A stretch of DNA of 64,000 bases from Hydrogenothermus marinus. Lineage in GTDB: Bacteria; Aquificota; Aquificia; Aquificales; Hydrogenothermaceae. The stretch covers positions 62,001 through 126,000 of the forward strand of contig NZ_REFO01000013.1 in NCBI RefSeq assembly GCF_003688665.1, in the 5' to 3' direction. The stretch's first letter is position 1; every line of letters starts with the position of its first letter. Under the pieces are notes generated by a model, which was not told the origin of the DNA, did not search any database, and saw nothing but the letters and a program-made list of their open reading frames with translations. Below are positions 15,204 through 22,811 of the stretch, piece by piece. The position numbers and the translations under genes were made by a program.

Positions 15204-16946
15204 TTAACTATTATTTAAATACTTTTTTAAGTTTTGTGCAACCCTTAAAGGTATTCCAAGTTGGACAAGCTCTTTTTCAGATGCCAAAGCAATATTATCA
15301 ATAGTTTTGTAAGTTCTGTATAAAATCTCTTTTCTTTTTTTACCTATTCCTTCTACATTATCAAGTACAGATTTTAAACCTTCTTTTTCTCTTAGTTTCC
15401 TATTATAGCTTATAGCAAATCTATGTGCTTCATCTCTTATAGTTGTAAAAAGTCTTAAAAGTAGAGGATATTCATAAAGATGAACTTGTTTGTTATCATC
15501 TGTATATATAATTTCCTCTTTCTTTGCTATTGAAAAGATTCTTAAATCTTTTATTCCAAGAGCATCTTTTACTATTAATCCTTGTTTTAAATGGCCTTTT
15601 CCTCCATCTATTAATAGAAGTTCTGGAGGATTTTCTTCTTCTTTGTATTTTCTTAATCTTCTATAAAGCATTTCTCTCATAGAGGAATAATCATCAACAC
15701 CTTTCACTGTTTTTATTTTATATCTTCTATACTTTCTTTTATTCATTTTTCCTTTTTCCCAAATAACACAAGAACCAACGTTAAAATTTCCTTGCAAAGT
15801 AGATATGTCAAATCCATCTATTCTTTTTGGAAGATTAAAACCAAATACTTTTTTAAACTCTTTTTCTAAAATATCTAAATTTAGGGACTGATTTTCTATA
15901 TTTCTTTTTATAAACTCTTTAATTTCAGAAATTATATCTGTATCTATAATTACTTCTTTATTTTTAACTTGTTTTATCCATTGTTTTAGATTAATTAAAT
16001 CTTCAAAATTTATATTTACTACAATCTTTTTTGGGATAAAGTTTCCTTTTTTGTAATAATCTATTATTGCTATAGGAATATCTGATTTTTCTATATTTTC
16101 TATTTTTAATTTATCTTTTCCTAAGATTCTATTTCCTCTAACAATTACAATATAAAGCTCATTATTAAAAAAATAAAAAATATCCGCTTCTTCTTCAGGA
16201 ATACCAACAACCTGTTGCTTTCTTACTATATTCTCAAGAGCTGTAATCTGATCTCTTACAACTGCTGCTTTTTCAAAAAGCATTTTTTCTGTGTATTCAT
16301 TTATACGATCATAAAGCTCATATATAATCTTTTTTACATTTCCTGATAAAAAAGCTTTTGCTGATTTTACATCAAGGTTATACTCTTTCTCTGATATTTT
16401 ATTTCCACATGGTGCAGAACAAAGACCTAAATGATAATCAAAACATATCATATCTTTCTTAGGCATAGTTTCACATGTTCTAAGTTTAAAAATTTTATGG
16501 ATTAACTCTTTCATAGCTCTTGCTGTTCTTGCAGGAATAAATGGACCAAAATACTCTCCTTTTATCTCACCAAATTTGCGACTAATTTTAACTGTAGGAT
16601 ACTCTTCATCTGTAATTACAAGCATAGGATAAGAAGAACCTGATTTAAGTCTTACATTATATTTTGGTTTATACTGCTTTATTAACTCATTTTCTAAAAC
16701 AAATGCTTCATAATCAGAAGATGTTATTAACCACTCTAGATCTGTAGACTGCTCAAATATTTTTTGTTCTTTATAATCTATTTTTATAGATTGAAGATGA
16801 TTTTTTAATCTATTTTTTAGATTTTTTGCTTTTCCTATGTATATATATTCTTTCTTATTTTTAAATATATAAACTCCTGACTTTTCAGGAGCATTTTCTA
16901 TTTTTTCTATTAATTTTTTATAAGCTACAACATCCTTCATCTTCAA
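15204..16946 (-). CDS. uvrC: Excinuclease ABC subunit C
   Basis: The 580-aa nuclease makes both incisions in nucleotide excision repair. Residues about 15-95 are the GIY-YIG 3'-nuclease domain (SGVYIFKNKKEYIYIGKAKN). The short UvrB-interacting segment is around 205-240. The C-terminal endonuclease half has GFDISTLQGNFNVGSCV and LLIDGGKGHL, followed by helix-hairpin-helix motifs (NVEGIGKKRKEILY). Length is typical. The start is ATG 16946 or 16940, both inside the 3' end of the upstream redoxin-like gene, with an overlap of 23-29 bases; no start codon follows before the conserved domain. Confidence 0.95.
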   Translation of the reverse strand: MKMKDVVAYKKLIEKIENAPEKSGVYIFKNKKEYIYIGKAKNLKNRLKNHLQSIKIDYKEQKIFEQSTDLEWLITSSDYEAFVLENELIKQYKPKYNVRLKSGSSYPMLVITDEEYPTVKISRKFGEIKGEYFGPFIPARTARAMKELIHKIFKLRTCETMPKKDMICFDYHLGLCSAPCGNKISEKEYNLDVKSAKAFLSGNVKKIIYELYDRINEYTEKMLFEKAAVVRDQITALENIVRKQQVVGIPEEEADIFYFFNNELYIVIVRGNRILGKDKLKIENIEKSDIPIAIIDYYKKGNFIPKKIVVNINFEDLINLKQWIKQVKNKEVIIDTDIISEIKEFIKRNIENQSLNLDILEKEFKKVFGFNLPKRIDGFDISTLQGNFNVGSCVIWEKGKMNKRKYRRYKIKTVKGVDDYSSMREMLYRRLRKYKEEENPPELLLIDGGKGHLKQGLIVKDALGIKDLRIFSIAKKEEIIYTDDNKQVHLYEYPLLLRLFTTIRDEAHRFAISYNRKLREKEGLKSVLDNVEGIGKKRKEILYRTYKTIDNIALASEKELVQLGIPLRVAQNLKKYLNNS

Positions 16947-17277
16947 TAAACTGAATTGTCTCCATTATATTTTCAAAATTTGGAAGATTTTCTCCTTCTG
17001 CCATATAATTTATTACTCCATATCTATCAATTAAAATAAGAAATTCATCTTTATTTTTTATATCTATTTTATCTAATAAATCTTTTGTTAAAATCTGAAT
17101 ATAATCTATTAGTTTTATCCCTGCTTTTTCAAGCTCTTCTTCTTTGTCTGATAAATCAAGTTTTGATGATTTGTATATTATTATATGCCATCTATTTCTT
17201 AAATCGTAAGAGCTTTTTCCTTCAATACCATCTAAAAACTCAAAATATGGGACAGTTTGTCCAACCTTTACTTTCAT
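16918..17277 (-). CDS. Redoxin-like protein lacking the peroxidatic cysteine
   Basis: The 119-aa product begins KVGQTVPYFEFLDGIEGK, like AhpC/TSA peroxiredoxins, and continues LRNRWHIIIYKSSKL where an active enzyme would have its catalytic cysteine. Neither the peroxidatic Cys nor a CxxC is present. The segment FLILIDRYGVINYMAEGENL matches the later strand-turn region of the fold. The only cysteines are a vicinal pair close to the end (GCCSL). It may be a scaffold, a regulator, or use the CC pair. GGAG is found upstream of ATG 17277. The gene overlaps uvrC by about 29 bases. Function is unknown and fold assignment is moderate. Confidence 0.5.
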   Translation of the reverse strand: MKVKVGQTVPYFEFLDGIEGKSSYDLRNRWHIIIYKSSKLDLSDKEEELEKAGIKLIDYIQILTKDLLDKIDIKNKDEFLILIDRYGVINYMAEGENLPNFENIMETIQFIEDEGCCSL

Positions 17278-17432
17278 TTTTTCTCCTATATATTAAAAGT
17301 ATTCTCATTACCAGATGATAAAATATTATAAAGTATAAAATATTAGTCAAGATGAGATTTTATATAAAAATTTTCCTTTATTTGCATTAAATATAATTTT
17401 AGTCAGTAAAATCAAATTTAAAGGAGAAAGTT

Positions 17433-17735
17433 ATGGAAAACAAAAAAGTTTTATCAGAAGAAGAAATAAATAACTATTTAAAAAATTTAGAAAATTGGAA
17501 AAAAGAGTTTAAATGCATTACTGGAAGGTTTTATATAGAAGATTGGAATACAATTACACAGTTTTTAAAGCATGTTGCTAAATCTATAGAAGAGACAAAT
17601 CATCATCCAGATATAATTTTTCATACTGCAACAAAAACAATAACAATATCTACAACTACCCATAGTGAAGGAGGTATTACTCAAGCTGATATTGACCTTG
17701 CAACTAAAATAAATAATTTCTTTAAAAAAGAATAA
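17433..17735 (+). CDS. phhB: Pterin-4a-carbinolamine dehydratase
   Basis: The 100-aa product matches the small PCD/DCoH family that dehydrates 4a-hydroxytetrahydrobiopterin. The active-site signature ETNHHPDIIFH contains the catalytic histidines. The closing pattern TITISTTTHSEGGITQADIDLA is also conserved, with the third His (here in THSEGGIT). A strong AAAGGAG (17420-17426) precedes ATG 17433, and a TATAAT at 17392-17397 may be its -10. No phenylalanine hydroxylase is in view; many bacteria keep this gene for molybdopterin or other pterin metabolism. Confidence 0.9.
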   Translation: MENKKVLSEEEINNYLKNLENWKKEFKCITGRFYIEDWNTITQFLKHVAKSIEETNHHPDIIFHTATKTITISTTTHSEGGITQADIDLATKINNFFKKE

Positions 17736-17773
17736 AAAGGTTATAATAATGAAAAAATAGGTGAGGTTTTATA

Positions 17774-18304
17774 TTGCAAATAAAAGGTAAAGATTTAGAG
17801 CTTTTAATATCTGAGTCTGAAATTCAAAGAAAGGTTAAAGAGTTAGCAGAAAAAATAAGTAAAGATTTTCAAAATGAAGAACTTTATGTAGTTGGAATTT
17901 TAAAAGGTTCTTTTATGTTTTTTGCAGATTTAGTTAGAAATATAAATTTAAAACTTAAAATAGATTTTATGCAAGTTGCTTCATACCATACAAGTATGGA
18001 AAGTTCAGGAGAAGTAATATTTGTAAAAGATTTATCAGTAGATATAAAAGATAAAAATGTATTGATTATAGATGACATTATAGATACAGGAAGAACTTTA
18101 AAAGCTTTAGTAGAGGCTTTACAAAAAAGAAATCCAAAAAATTTAAAAACTTGTGTACTTTTAGATAAAAAAGAAAGAAGAGAAGTAGATTTTGATGCTG
18201 ATTATAGCGGCTTTATAATTCCAGATAAATTTGTTGTTGGTTATGGTCTTGATTGGGCAGAAGAAGGAAGAAATTTAAAAGAGATATATTGCATTAAAGA
18301 TTAA
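17774..18304 (+). CDS. hpt: Hypoxanthine phosphoribosyltransferase
   Basis: The 176-aa salvage enzyme makes IMP or GMP from hypoxanthine or guanine and PRPP. The PRPP-binding loop VLIIDDIIDTGRTLKALV is clear. VVGILKGSFMFFADLVR, the flexible-loop region VASYHTSMESSGEV and FVVGYGLDWAEEGRNL are all typical of bacterial Hpt. The start is TTG 17774 after GTGAGG (17761-17766), giving MQIKGKDLELLIS. It follows phhB by 38 bases. Its neighbour leuA has its own promoter. Confidence 0.93.
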   Translation: MQIKGKDLELLISESEIQRKVKELAEKISKDFQNEELYVVGILKGSFMFFADLVRNINLKLKIDFMQVASYHTSMESSGEVIFVKDLSVDIKDKNVLIIDDIIDTGRTLKALVEALQKRNPKNLKTCVLLDKKERREVDFDADYSGFIIPDKFVVGYGLDWAEEGRNLKEIYCIKD

Positions 18305-18316
18305 TTATCTTATAAT
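18289..18316 (+). promoter_or_regulatory. Sigma-70-type promoter of leuA
   Basis: TTGCAT (18289-18294), a 16-base spacer and a perfect TATAAT (18311-18316). The -35 lies inside the end of hpt. The start of transcription would be near 18323, inside the following palindrome. Confidence 0.6.
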
Positions 18317-18338
18317 TATTAGTAATTATTACTAATAA
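18316..18338. promoter_or_regulatory. 23-bp palindrome at the leuA transcription start
   Basis: TTATTAGTAAT, one central T, and ATTACTAATAA form perfect 11-base arms. It overlaps the last base of the -10 box and the predicted start site, and ends six bases before the GGAGG of leuA. The position fits a repressor operator or a 5' mRNA hairpin. By a base-composition estimate such an arm length is not expected by chance in a window of this size. Confidence 0.55.
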
Positions 18339-18353
18339 GTTTTGGAGGAAATA

Positions 18354-19898
18354 ATGAGAAAATTAATAATATTTGATACAACTTTAAGAGATGGAGAGCA
18401 AGCTCCCGGATTTTCTATGACTGTTGAAGAAAAAGTTAGAATGGCAAAACAACTTGAAAATTTAGGAGTTGATGTAATAGAAGCAGGTTTCGCAGCTGCA
18501 TCAAAAGGTGATTTTGAAGCAGTGAATGAGGTAGCAAAAGAAGTAAAAGATTCTATAGTTTGTTCCTTAGCAAGAGCTTTACATTCAGATATAGAAAAAG
18601 CAGGAGAAGCGTTAGCTCCTACAGAAAGGAAAAGAATACACACATTTATAGCAACATCACCTATACATATGGAATATAAATTAAGGATGACTCCTGAACA
18701 AGTTTTAGAAAAAGCAGTAGATGCAGTTAAGTTTGCAAGAAATTTTACAGATGATGTTGAATTTTCCGCTGAAGATGCAGTTCGTTCAGAAAGAGAGTTT
18801 TTGTATAAGGTTTTAGAAGCAGTAATAGATGCAGGAGCAAAAACTGTAAATATTCCAGATACAGTTGGATATTCTATACCTGAAGAAATGGGACAATTAA
18901 TAGCAGATATTATAAATAATGTTCCTAATATAGACAAAGCAGTAATAAGTGTTCATTGTCATAATGATTTAGGCCTTGCAGTAGCGAACTCCTTAGCTGC
19001 TGTAAAAAATGGAGCAGGTCAAGTACATGCAACAATTAATGGAATTGGTGAAAGGGCAGGAAATGCAGCTTTAGAAGAAGTTGTAATGGCTATAAAAGTT
19101 AGAAAAGATTATTTCAAAGATGTTTATACAGATATAAATACAAAAGAAATTTACAAAACAAGTAGATTGCTTTGTAGATTAACAGGTAGTTTTGTGCAAC
19201 CTAATAAAGCAATAGTTGGAGATAATGCATTTGCCCACGAAGCAGGAATACATCAACATGGTTTACTTGCTAAAAGAGAAACTTATGAGATTATGAAAGC
19301 TGAAGATGTAGGAGTACCATCTTCAAAAATTGTGCTTGGTAAACATTCAGGAAAACATGCTTTTAAAACAAGACTTGAAGAACTTGGATATAAAAATCTA
19401 ACTGATACAGAGATAGAAAGACTATTTGTAAAATTTAAAGAGCTTGCAGATAAGAAAAAAGAAGTTTTTGATGAAGATATTGAAGCTTTAATATTTGATG
19501 AGTTATTTAAATCTTATGAAGAAATAAAATTAAAGCAGTTTCAGATAGTAAGTGGAGATAAAGCTATACCAACAGCAACAGTAAAACTAAATATCGAAGG
19601 GGAAGAAGTAATTTCAACTTCATGCGGTGATGGGCCAGTAGATAGCGCTTTAAAAGCTTTAGAAAAAGCATTAGGGGTAAAAAGTAGATTAAAAGATTAC
19701 TCTATAAGATCTTTAAGTCAAGGAAAAGATGCTATGGGAGAAGTTAGAGTTGTTATTGATTTTGATGGAGAGGAAGTATCAGGGAAAGGAACTTCTACTG
19801 ATATTATAGAAGCAAGTGTAAAAGCTTATTTAGATGCTTATAATAGATTTAAAGCAAGAAAAGCTTTTGCAGAATATAGAATAAAGGAGGGTATTTAA
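18354..19898 (+). CDS. leuA: 2-isopropylmalate synthase
   Basis: The enzyme (514 aa) condenses acetyl-CoA with 2-oxoisovalerate, the first step of leucine synthesis. The catalytic TIM barrel spans about residues 5-270: IFDTTLRDGEQAPGFSM with the metal-site Asp, then SVHCHNDLGLAVANSLAAV with the HxH metal ligands and GERAGNAALEEVVM. The C-terminal regulatory dimer domain (about 385-510) contains the usual GDGPVDSALKAL. ATG 18354 is chosen over TTG 18342 because GGAGG (18344-18348) lies between them. AHEAGIHQHG supports LeuA rather than citramalate or homocitrate synthase, though the families are close. Confidence 0.93.
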   Translation: MRKLIIFDTTLRDGEQAPGFSMTVEEKVRMAKQLENLGVDVIEAGFAAASKGDFEAVNEVAKEVKDSIVCSLARALHSDIEKAGEALAPTERKRIHTFIATSPIHMEYKLRMTPEQVLEKAVDAVKFARNFTDDVEFSAEDAVRSEREFLYKVLEAVIDAGAKTVNIPDTVGYSIPEEMGQLIADIINNVPNIDKAVISVHCHNDLGLAVANSLAAVKNGAGQVHATINGIGERAGNAALEEVVMAIKVRKDYFKDVYTDINTKEIYKTSRLLCRLTGSFVQPNKAIVGDNAFAHEAGIHQHGLLAKRETYEIMKAEDVGVPSSKIVLGKHSGKHAFKTRLEELGYKNLTDTEIERLFVKFKELADKKKEVFDEDIEALIFDELFKSYEEIKLKQFQIVSGDKAIPTATVKLNIEGEEVISTSCGDGPVDSALKALEKALGVKSRLKDYSIRSLSQGKDAMGEVRVVIDFDGEEVSGKGTSTDIIEASVKAYLDAYNRFKARKAFAEYRIKEGI

Positions 19899-20293
19899 TG
19901 AAAAAGATCCTAGCTTTAGTTTTAGCTTTAAGTTTTGTATCTTTTGCAGGAGAAAAGAAAGCAAATTTAAAAGATGTAATGCTTAAAATGGAAGAAAGTA
20001 CAATTAAGATATTAAAAGGCTTTTTAAGAAATCAACCAAATCTTATCTTAGAAGGAGCAGAATATATAAAAAATCATCCAGATATTACACAGCAAGTTTT
20101 AGAATATGCAAAACCTGAAAGAAGAACAGAAGGTTTTAAAAAATATACAGCAGAATTTGATAAATTTGTAAGAGAAGAAGCATCAAAAATAGAAAAATAC
20201 ATTAAAAACGGAAACAAAGCTAAAGCTTCTGAGTATTTTGCTCAAATGTTAGATAGATGTAATGGTTGCCATGCAGTATTTAGAGGATGGTAA
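19898..20293 (+). CDS. Secreted cytochrome c'-like monohaem protein
   Basis: The 131-aa product has a short signal peptide (residues 1-17, ending SFVSFA). A helical domain follows, and a haem-binding CNGCH (121-125) sits close to the C-terminus. A single C-terminal CxxCH in a four-helix protein is the mark of cytochrome c' and related c556 types. These bind NO or CO, or shuttle electrons in the periplasm. The start ATG shares a base with the leuA stop (TAATG), with GGAGG just upstream, so it is coupled to leuA despite an unrelated role. The family call rests on the overall layout. Confidence 0.75.
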   Translation: MKKILALVLALSFVSFAGEKKANLKDVMLKMEESTIKILKGFLRNQPNLILEGAEYIKNHPDITQQVLEYAKPERRTEGFKKYTAEFDKFVREEASKIEKYIKNGNKAKASEYFAQMLDRCNGCHAVFRGW

Positions 20294-20294
20294 A

Positions 20295-20588
20295 TTACAT
20301 TTTTTGATTTTTTAAATAAGATATTTCTGCTTTTCCTTTGGATTTTAAATCTTCTATATTATTTAATAAATTTTCTTTTAGGTTTTTTATTTTTTCTAAA
20401 ATTTCCTGGATCTTAGATAACAAATCTTTGGATTTTGAAAGCTTTAAACTTGAATAATTTTCCAAAATATAATTTGAATCTTTTATTAATTCATCTAAGG
20501 TTTTAGTATCAATTTCTTTTTTTTCTATAACTTCATTCAGCTTTTTTAAATGTTTATCTATTATAGACTTTAGTTCTTCTTCATTCAT
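20295..20588 (-). CDS. Small helical protein following fliS (possible FliT-like chaperone)
   Basis: The 97-aa product is almost wholly charged helix with Leu/Ile heptads (for example IDKHLKKLNEVIEKKEIDTK), suggesting a helical bundle or coiled coil. It has no signal peptide and no cysteine. Its ATG overlaps the fliS stop (ATGA). In many flagellar operons the gene after fliS encodes the FliD chaperone FliT, also about 100-120 aa and all-helical. The position and size fit that role, but sequence alone does not prove it. Confidence 0.5.
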   Translation of the reverse strand: MNEEELKSIIDKHLKKLNEVIEKKEIDTKTLDELIKDSNYILENYSSLKLSKSKDLLSKIQEILEKIKNLKENLLNNIEDLKSKGKAEISYLKNQKM

Positions 20589-20956
20589 TTTATTTTTTCT
20601 TTAGCCTCTTTAAATCCTTCATAAATAGGTGTTAATACTCTAATAATATTATCTATATTTTCAGTGCTATTATTTAAATTTGCTTTTAAAAGCTCTTGCA
20701 GACAAAAATCGTAAATCTGATTAAGATTTTTTGCAATTTCTCCACCTTTTTCAAAATCTAAAGAAGCTTGAAATAAAGATAATGCTTTATTTATTTTACT
20801 TATCATAGTAGCTTTTTGTTTTATATCATTTTCTTGTATTGCTAATTTTACTACATTTAACGCACTTAAAAGTTCTTCGTATGCTTTTACTAAAGCATCT
20901 TCTGAAGATAAAGTTTCTATATCATATTTGTTGTATTGCTCATAAGGATTAGTCAT
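20585..20956 (-). CDS. fliS: Flagellin export chaperone FliS
   Basis: The 123-aa helical protein binds the C-terminal end of flagellin in the cytoplasm to prevent early assembly. It starts NPYEQYNKYDIETLSSEDALVK, close to the usual FliS opening (YxxxxVxTASPxxLVxxLYEG), and includes SLDFEKGGEIAKNLNQIYDF, which matches the conserved L..GGEIA.NL..LY.Y core. It sits between fliD and a small helical gene in the late flagellar operon. Confidence 0.92.
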   Translation of the reverse strand: MTNPYEQYNKYDIETLSSEDALVKAYEELLSALNVVKLAIQENDIKQKATMISKINKALSLFQASLDFEKGGEIAKNLNQIYDFCLQELLKANLNNSTENIDNIIRVLTPIYEGFKEAKEKIK

Positions 20957-20966
20957 ATTCTATCTC

Positions 20967-22307
20967 CTATCCTGATGAATTAGATGTTCCTGAATTTTGT
21001 GTAAATCCTGCTAACCTAGCTTGTATTTCTTGCATCTGCGACATATATACTTCAAGTTTTATAAATTGTTGTCTCATTATTTCAATCTGTTTATTTATTC
21101 TTTCTTGAGTAAATTCTATTCTATCATTTATATAATTTATCTGCTTATCATATCCCTGACTTATATTATCAGTTGTGTCTATATAATTATTTACATAAGT
21201 ATCTAATTGGGTTGCAAAATCCTGTAATATAGTTTGTGCATCAGGTCTATTCATAAATTCTTGGAATTTAGTAGTATCCAAGGATAATTTCCCATGTTCC
21301 CCAGTAGCTCCAGATTCTATAAATCCATATTGACCAAGATTATCTAATATAGTATTTGCTATACCTGAAACCATTCTTAAAAATGTACTTTCTCCAGAAA
21401 GAGGTTGATCTTTTCCAGTTAAATTTTGAACTAAATCTAAAAGAGAATTATATGTATCTACAATCTTTTGTATATTATCTTGTATTGATTGATAATCATT
21501 ACTTATATTAATGTCTGTTGTCCCTATTTGATTAACTGTTATACTTACTCCTGTAATAATATTTTCAAATGTATTAGTTGAACTTGTAAAATCTATACCA
21601 TTTATATTTATCTGTGCATCTTGAGCAGCTACAGTCTCATAGGTTTTTGTACTATTTTCGCTAAAAATACCTGCAGAATCGTCGCCAGGATTTGCTGAAT
21701 CATCAATGCCAGTTATTGCATTAGCAGTACCTGTATTTTTTGAGGTTATAATAAGTTGATAATCTGGCGATGAAGATGTTCCTAAATTTATTATAGAAGC
21801 TTGGAGATCTCCAGAATTATTATTTATATCGTCCATAATATCTTTAAGAGATTTACCTGTATAATCTACACTATAAGAGGTAGCTGTTCCATCTTTAAGA
21901 TAGTTTATTGTTAATGTACCTGATCCTGAAAGGGTTGCATTAAAATCAGAAATAGTACTTACTGTTCCAACTTTATAGCTACTTGCTTTTGCAAGTTGCG
22001 AAACAGTTAATGTATATGAGGCATTTACTGCATCAGTTGTTACAGAAACATCAGCAATATTAGGATTTGATAAATCTGCCACCTTAGTTTGATATGTTAA
22101 ACTACTTTTTAAAGCAGATACTGGATCAGAAAATGCTTTTAACTGATCTGCTATTTCTGAAACAGCACTTTTTTTCTGAGATAAAGATTGTTGATCATAC
22201 TGAAGTTTTTGAATAGAAATAGACATTAACTCTTGATACTTTTGAAGTATTGATTGGTAATCAAAATTATCATTTCCTAAACCACTTAAATATATTTCTC
22301 CAGCCAT
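20967..22307 (-). CDS. fliD: Flagellar hook-associated protein 2 (filament cap)
   Basis: The 446-aa protein caps the growing filament and helps flagellin fold at the tip. The N-terminal D0/D1 region (GLGNDNFDYQSILQKYQELM) and the FliD_N domain (LKAFSDPVSALKSSLTYQ, SVTTDAVNASYTLTVSQLA) are clear. The middle is Ser/Thr/Asn-rich. The C-terminal region (about 310-435) ends in a long helix YDKQINYINDRIEFTQERIN, as expected. Shine-Dalgarno AAGGAG lies upstream of ATG 22307. Gene order fliC, flaG, fliD, fliS is standard. Confidence 0.93.
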   Translation of the reverse strand: MAGEIYLSGLGNDNFDYQSILQKYQELMSISIQKLQYDQQSLSQKKSAVSEIADQLKAFSDPVSALKSSLTYQTKVADLSNPNIADVSVTTDAVNASYTLTVSQLAKASSYKVGTVSTISDFNATLSGSGTLTINYLKDGTATSYSVDYTGKSLKDIMDDINNNSGDLQASIINLGTSSSPDYQLIITSKNTGTANAITGIDDSANPGDDSAGIFSENSTKTYETVAAQDAQININGIDFTSSTNTFENIITGVSITVNQIGTTDINISNDYQSIQDNIQKIVDTYNSLLDLVQNLTGKDQPLSGESTFLRMVSGIANTILDNLGQYGFIESGATGEHGKLSLDTTKFQEFMNRPDAQTILQDFATQLDTYVNNYIDTTDNISQGYDKQINYINDRIEFTQERINKQIEIMRQQFIKLEVYMSQMQEIQARLAGFTQNSGTSNSSG

Positions 22308-22341
22308 TATTATTACTCCTTATTGTAAGAAAACAATTTAA

Positions 22342-22710
22342 TTAAGCCTTTTCATTAAATAAAAGTCCTGTTAGTTCATCTAAATATTTGGCAATTTTTA
22401 AAACAACTTCTGGAGGAATTTGTCTTATAACTTGATCTGTTTCTTTATCAACAATTTTTACAACTTTTATACCTGTATCTTTATCAAACTCGATTTTTAA
22501 CTGAGAATCTAACATTTTTAACTTTTCATTTATTTTATTAGCAGCATTAACTATATCTTCAGGAGAATGAACATCAGCTTTTTTTGTTTTTTCATCTAAC
22601 TGATTTTCTTTGGTTTGTTCTAATATTTGCTTTTCTGATGCTTTTTGAATTTCTATATTTTGAGAATTCATACTACTTAAAGCTTGATTTTGTACTGCTT
22701 TTATATCCAT
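22342..22710 (-). CDS. flaG: FlaG-family flagellar protein
   Basis: The 122-aa protein has a low-complexity, Gln/Lys/Ser-rich N-terminal half and a conserved C-terminal FlaG domain (about 55-120). That domain reads NKINEKLKMLDSQLKIEFDK, then GIKVVKIVDKETDQVIRQIP and PPEVVLKIAKYLDELTGLLF. FlaG affects filament length in other bacteria. It lies between flagellin and fliD, separated from flagellin by two overlapping inverted repeats that may set its level of read-through. Confidence 0.9.
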   Translation of the reverse strand: MDIKAVQNQALSSMNSQNIEIQKASEKQILEQTKENQLDEKTKKADVHSPEDIVNAANKINEKLKMLDSQLKIEFDKDTGIKVVKIVDKETDQVIRQIPPEVVLKIAKYLDELTGLLFNEKA

Positions 22711-22747
22711 AGCAATTGCCTCAAAATTAGTTTAACACTAAATATAA

Positions 22748-22787
22748 CCCTTTTATAGATTAGAGACAACCCTAATCTATAAAAGGG
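22748..22787. repeat. Perfect 16-bp inverted repeat between flagellin and flaG
   Basis: Left arm CCCTTTTATAGATTAG (22748-22763) and right arm CTAATCTATAAAAGGG (22772-22787) are separated by eight bases. On the minus strand it forms a long hairpin after the flagellin terminator stem. It shares six bases with that stem (22782-22787), so the two cannot form at once. Confidence 0.8.
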
Positions 22788-22807
22788 AGGAGATAAAACC
22801 TCCCTTT
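22782..22807 (-). terminator. Flagellin terminator hairpin
   Basis: AAAGGGAGG (22782-22790) pairs with CCTCCCTTT (22799-22807) across an eight-base loop, directly after the flagellin stop. In the transcript it is followed by a short U run before the second, overlapping hairpin. Confidence 0.7.
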
Positions 22808-22811
22808 AAAA

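Noticed and set aside
18332-18937. 201-codon reverse ORF opposite leuA
   Set aside because: It is an open frame shadow of leuA with low-complexity Ser/Ala composition, no ribosome site and no domain; leuA is certain on the other strand.
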